A DNA stretch of 35,450 nucleotides from an uncultured Bacilli bacterium (GTDB taxonomy: Bacteria > Bacillota_I > Bacilli_A > RF39 > UBA660), in the NCBI GenBank assembly GCA_910586195.1, contig CAJUHO010000011.1:1-35450 (forward strand), read 5' to 3'. The position numbers and the translations under genes were made by a program. This document shows, piece after piece, positions 33,637-35,450 of the stretch. Each line of letters opens with the position of its first letter. The first letter of the stretch is position 1. A model generated the notes under the pieces. That model was not told the DNA's origin, did no database searches, and saw only the letters and a program-made list of their open reading frames with translations.

Positions 33637-33665
33637 AAATTTCCTCCATTCTTATATTATGCTTT

Positions 33666-33689
33666 TTAGTTGAATTGTTTCTCAACTAA
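33666..33689. promoter_or_regulatory. Inverted repeat downstream of the cadC promoter
   Basis: TTAGTTGA (33666-33673) and TCAACTAA (33682-33689), perfect 8-bp arms with 8 bases between. It lies in the leader of cadC and could be a second operator; the arms resemble the flank of the first palindrome (TTCAACTA). Confidence 0.5.
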
Positions 33690-33693
33690 GACA

Positions 33694-33723
33694 ATTATAG
33701 TTGAATATATATTCATTTGTCAA
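33694..33723 (-). promoter_or_regulatory. Promoter and operator of the cad/cop operon
   Basis: Consensus TTGACA (33718-33723), an 18-bp spacer and consensus TATAAT (33694-33699) on the minus strand. The spacer holds a perfect 14-bp palindrome TGAATATATATTCA (33702-33715), which matches the known TGAA-N6-TTCA operator form of ArsR/SmtB proteins. CadC bound here would block polymerase. Confidence 0.8.
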
Positions 33724-34150
33724 TGGGTTTTAAAAAATATATGATTATTTATTAAAATTCATTTTTGATTAACTTTTTATAGTATTAATAATTGCTTTGA
33801 TTTATAATTACATAAATCTCATTTAACCTTTTATAATTTTTCAGTCATAAAATACTTCCTTTTTTGAACTGTTATAGTATAAATATTAGTATTTAACATT
33901 ATTAACTACGATATCATATATCTTAGCTTTTCATTCAAGGCTTAACACTCACAGAAATCCCCTTTGAAACAATAATAATTTTTACAGGTGCTCAGTTTTT
34001 TGTTACAATCGTTCTTGTTGTATTAACATCTCATCACAACAAGGAAGTTTCATTAAATCCAACATTTATGCCCATTCAAAAAGATGATGTTTTTTTACAT
34101 AATCAGTGAATAAATGGTGACTTGTTTTTTTACAAAAAGAAAAATAATGA
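33724..34150. other. AT-rich intergenic region with a possible membrane-protein fragment
   Basis: No intact gene. On the plus strand, 33927-34109 is open for 60 codons without a good start. It reads a hydrophobic helix (FETIIIFTGAQFFVTIVLVV), then a polar tail ending at TGA. It may be the C-terminal scrap of a lost membrane protein; no family recognised. Confidence 0.3.
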
Positions 34151-34399
34151 CAAGAGGCACTTATTTTATTACTTCTAGGAAAAACAAATAAAGAAGTAGC
34201 ATCTCAAATTAAAGTTGATGAAAACATGGTGTATAGCGAACCATTTAAAAGTCTATTAGTTGAAATGCGTTTACAAGCCATTGAAAATATTGAAATGCGA
34301 TTAAATAGTCTAGGTGCAAGGGCATTAGAAAAATTATCATATCTATTAGATAACGCAGAAAATGAAACTACTCAATTAAGGGCATTAACTTTTATATAA
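34151..34399 (+). pseudogene. Fragment of a phage terminase-small-subunit-like HTH protein
   Basis: An 83-codon open frame with no start (a TGA precedes it). It reads LLLLGKTNKEVASQIKVD (a helix-turn-helix with the GKTxKEVA pattern of phage phBC6A51/terminase small subunit proteins) and continues with helical MRLQAIENIEMRLNSLGARA and ALEKLSYLLDNAENE, ending early at RALTFI. The W of the usual VYxW turn and a few residues near MVYSEPF appear deleted. This is a decayed prophage piece; no other phage gene is visible. Its 3' end overlaps by 15 bases, on the other strand, with the end of the next gene. Confidence 0.6.
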
Positions 34400-34759
34400 A
34401 ATATAATATAATGGTTTCATAGCAGGTTTGCCAATAGAAATTATTTTTTTATATTTTTCTTTATTGAATATTCTTATCCAACCTTCAGTTATCAATATTT
34501 GAGGATTTTCTTGTTCATCTTTAATTTCTTCAGCCATAATATCTTGTAAATTTTTAGCAATTTTTTCTAAAATTTGAGTATCCAATTTTTCTTTATTATT
34601 TACAGTATCAACAGGAATAGAGCTATTATTATCAACTTTAAAATTAAAATCGACTCTATTTGTAACGCTTTTTTCAATTACTTTATATACGACAACTACA
34701 CTAATAATTAGCAATACTGCAATTAAAATCCCAATAATTATTTTCTTGTTTTTACTCAT
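34385..34759 (-). CDS. Membrane-anchored protein, probably truncated at the C-terminus
   Basis: A 124-aa protein: a lysine-rich start (MSKNKKI), one membrane helix at about residues 6-24 (IIIGILIAVLLIISVVVVY), then a polar region with EKLDTQILEKIAKNLQDIMA and a final GKPAMKPLYYILYKS. The final segment looks like the beginning of a HEAT-like helix pair seen in longer proteins, so the stop, which falls in the overlap with the phage fragment, may be a truncation. GGTGGT precedes the ATG at 34759; a TTG at 34771 is less likely. Function unknown. Confidence 0.55.
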   Translation of the reverse strand: MSKNKKIIIGILIAVLLIISVVVVYKVIEKSVTNRVDFNFKVDNNSSIPVDTVNNKEKLDTQILEKIAKNLQDIMAEEIKDEQENPQILITEGWIRIFNKEKYKKIISIGKPAMKPLYYILYKS

Positions 34760-34793
34760 TTTTACCACCAATATTGCCTTTCATTTTATAATC

Positions 34794-35385
34794 TTATCGA
34801 ACTAATCTCTTTACTCTTTCTACATAATCTTCAGCATGATTTATACTTATATCTCCATGATGGTATCCTTGTAACACTTCCAACTCACTATTAGGTATTA
34901 CATTTGCAATTTTAGTTGCTGATTTTTTCATAATAGGTCTCTCTTTGCTTCCAACCAACACGATTACTTTTGTTTTAGTATGTGATAAAGTGTCTTTTAC
35001 TTTATAATTAGAGTTTGACTTCATAAAAGAAATTATCTTTTGTAATATTACAAGTATCTTCATAATAGCATATTCACATATATTAGGTCTTTGAGATAAA
35101 ATATCTAATAAAATTTGTCCTCCTAAAGATAAACCTCCAATTAGTTTGACTTTTCCATTATAATTTTCATTTATAAAATTTATTATTTCTAAAGCATTGT
35201 TTTCAATAGAAGTAAAATTTGCATCACTACATCACTACCTAAATGCCCATCTAGTATTGGAATAACGAGGTGAAAATCATCTTTAAGCAATCCTATTTCA
35301 TCTATATAATTCCACCAAGAAAGACCACCACCATGTAATAAAACTATAATATCATTATTCTTTGATCCATATTCTTTGTATCCAT
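34794..35385 (-). pseudogene. Alpha/beta hydrolase gene broken by several lesions
   Basis: The pieces of one alpha/beta hydrolase lie in different frames. The N-terminal piece has the oxyanion loop HGGGLSWWNYIDEIG. A frame shift at 35222-35237 is caused by an 8-bp tandem duplication (CATCACTA twice); removing one copy restores the frame to ANFTSIENNALEI. The middle piece has the nucleophile elbow GLSLGGQ. Another shift near 35022-35032 and a probable deletion of the cap region follow. The last piece (to 34794) reads KVIVLVGSKERPIMKKSA with the catalytic Asp/His region at YHHGDISINHAEDYV. GAGGTG lies before an ATG at 35383-35385, and a further one-base shift is needed to join it. Confidence 0.75.
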
Positions 35386-35436
35386 CTTACACCTCAAATT
35401 GACTATCTAAGTTTTGTCAATACTAAATTTATAGAT

Positions 35437-35445
35437 ATTATACCA
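35437..35445 (-). promoter_or_regulatory. Extended -10 upstream of the broken hydrolase gene
   Basis: TGG followed by TATAAT on the minus strand, 50 bases before the hydrolase ATG; the -35 falls outside or at the window edge. A TTGAC / GTCAA inverted repeat lies between it and the gene. Confidence 0.45.
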
Positions 35446-35450
35446 CGACC

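Noticed and set aside
34107..34153. TGA read as a sense codon to extend the phage fragment
   Set aside because: TGA is a normal stop elsewhere in the window (end of the gerA-like gene and of copA), so the code is standard and the fragment is simply broken.

Overview
The window is AT-rich DNA of a low-GC, endospore-forming Firmicute of the Bacilli type. The evidence is an uninterrupted sporulation sigma factor (SigK-like), a GerA-family germination receptor subunit, a SirA-like protein in the Bacillus order tkt-sirA-yneF, HrcA/CIRCE control of a Clp ATPase, and AGGTGA/GGAGG ribosome binding sites before nearly every gene. TGA is used as a stop (the gerA-like gene ends in an ATGA overlap), so the genetic code is the standard bacterial one. 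The species cannot be named from the sequence; an uncultured gut lineage is a guess. No rRNA, tRNA, CRISPR array or intact insertion sequence was seen.

Layout. 1-5533: mostly minus-strand housekeeping genes (murC, a zinc-ribbon protein, queH, a DUF2752 protein, a frameshifted DUF4234 protein, rlmD) plus one plus-strand ZIP metal transporter. 5593-8654: a plus-strand germination pair (GerA-type subunit and a half-length Ger(x)C lipoprotein) facing two unknown minus-strand membrane proteins. 8750-12627: an N-domain-less ClpB under a CIRCE operator, sigK, and a divergent arginase-fold protein that has lost nearly all its metal ligands. 12684-16401: a 58-aa membrane protein, recD2 and mtaB. 16402-18883: an accessory island with dispersed repeats, a broken LOG-like gene, a tiny hydrophobic-peptide gene built like a type I toxin, and an orphan transglutaminase-like protein. 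18884-22854: uvrC, a lone prepilin and mutL. 22973-28757: tkt-sirA-yneF, an EEP-family phosphohydrolase, an acidic coiled-coil protein and a DUF1848 protein. 28773-33636: a metal-resistance operon (cadC, split HMA protein, cadA-like, copA, copZ-like) behind a promoter overlapped by inverted repeats. 33724-35450: decayed DNA with a phage-type HTH fragment, a probably truncated membrane protein and a wrecked alpha/beta hydrolase gene.

How genes work together. The uvrC/mutL/recD2 set handles DNA repair; queH, mtaB and rlmD modify tRNA or rRNA; the CadC-type repressor probably senses Cd/Zn/Pb and controls export of divalent metals and, in the same transcript, copper. The sporulation genes are scattered and not in one operon. 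The most unusual items are the candidate type I toxin locus at 17311-17570, the metal-ligand-free arginase homologue, and the repeat-bounded island between mtaB and mutL.
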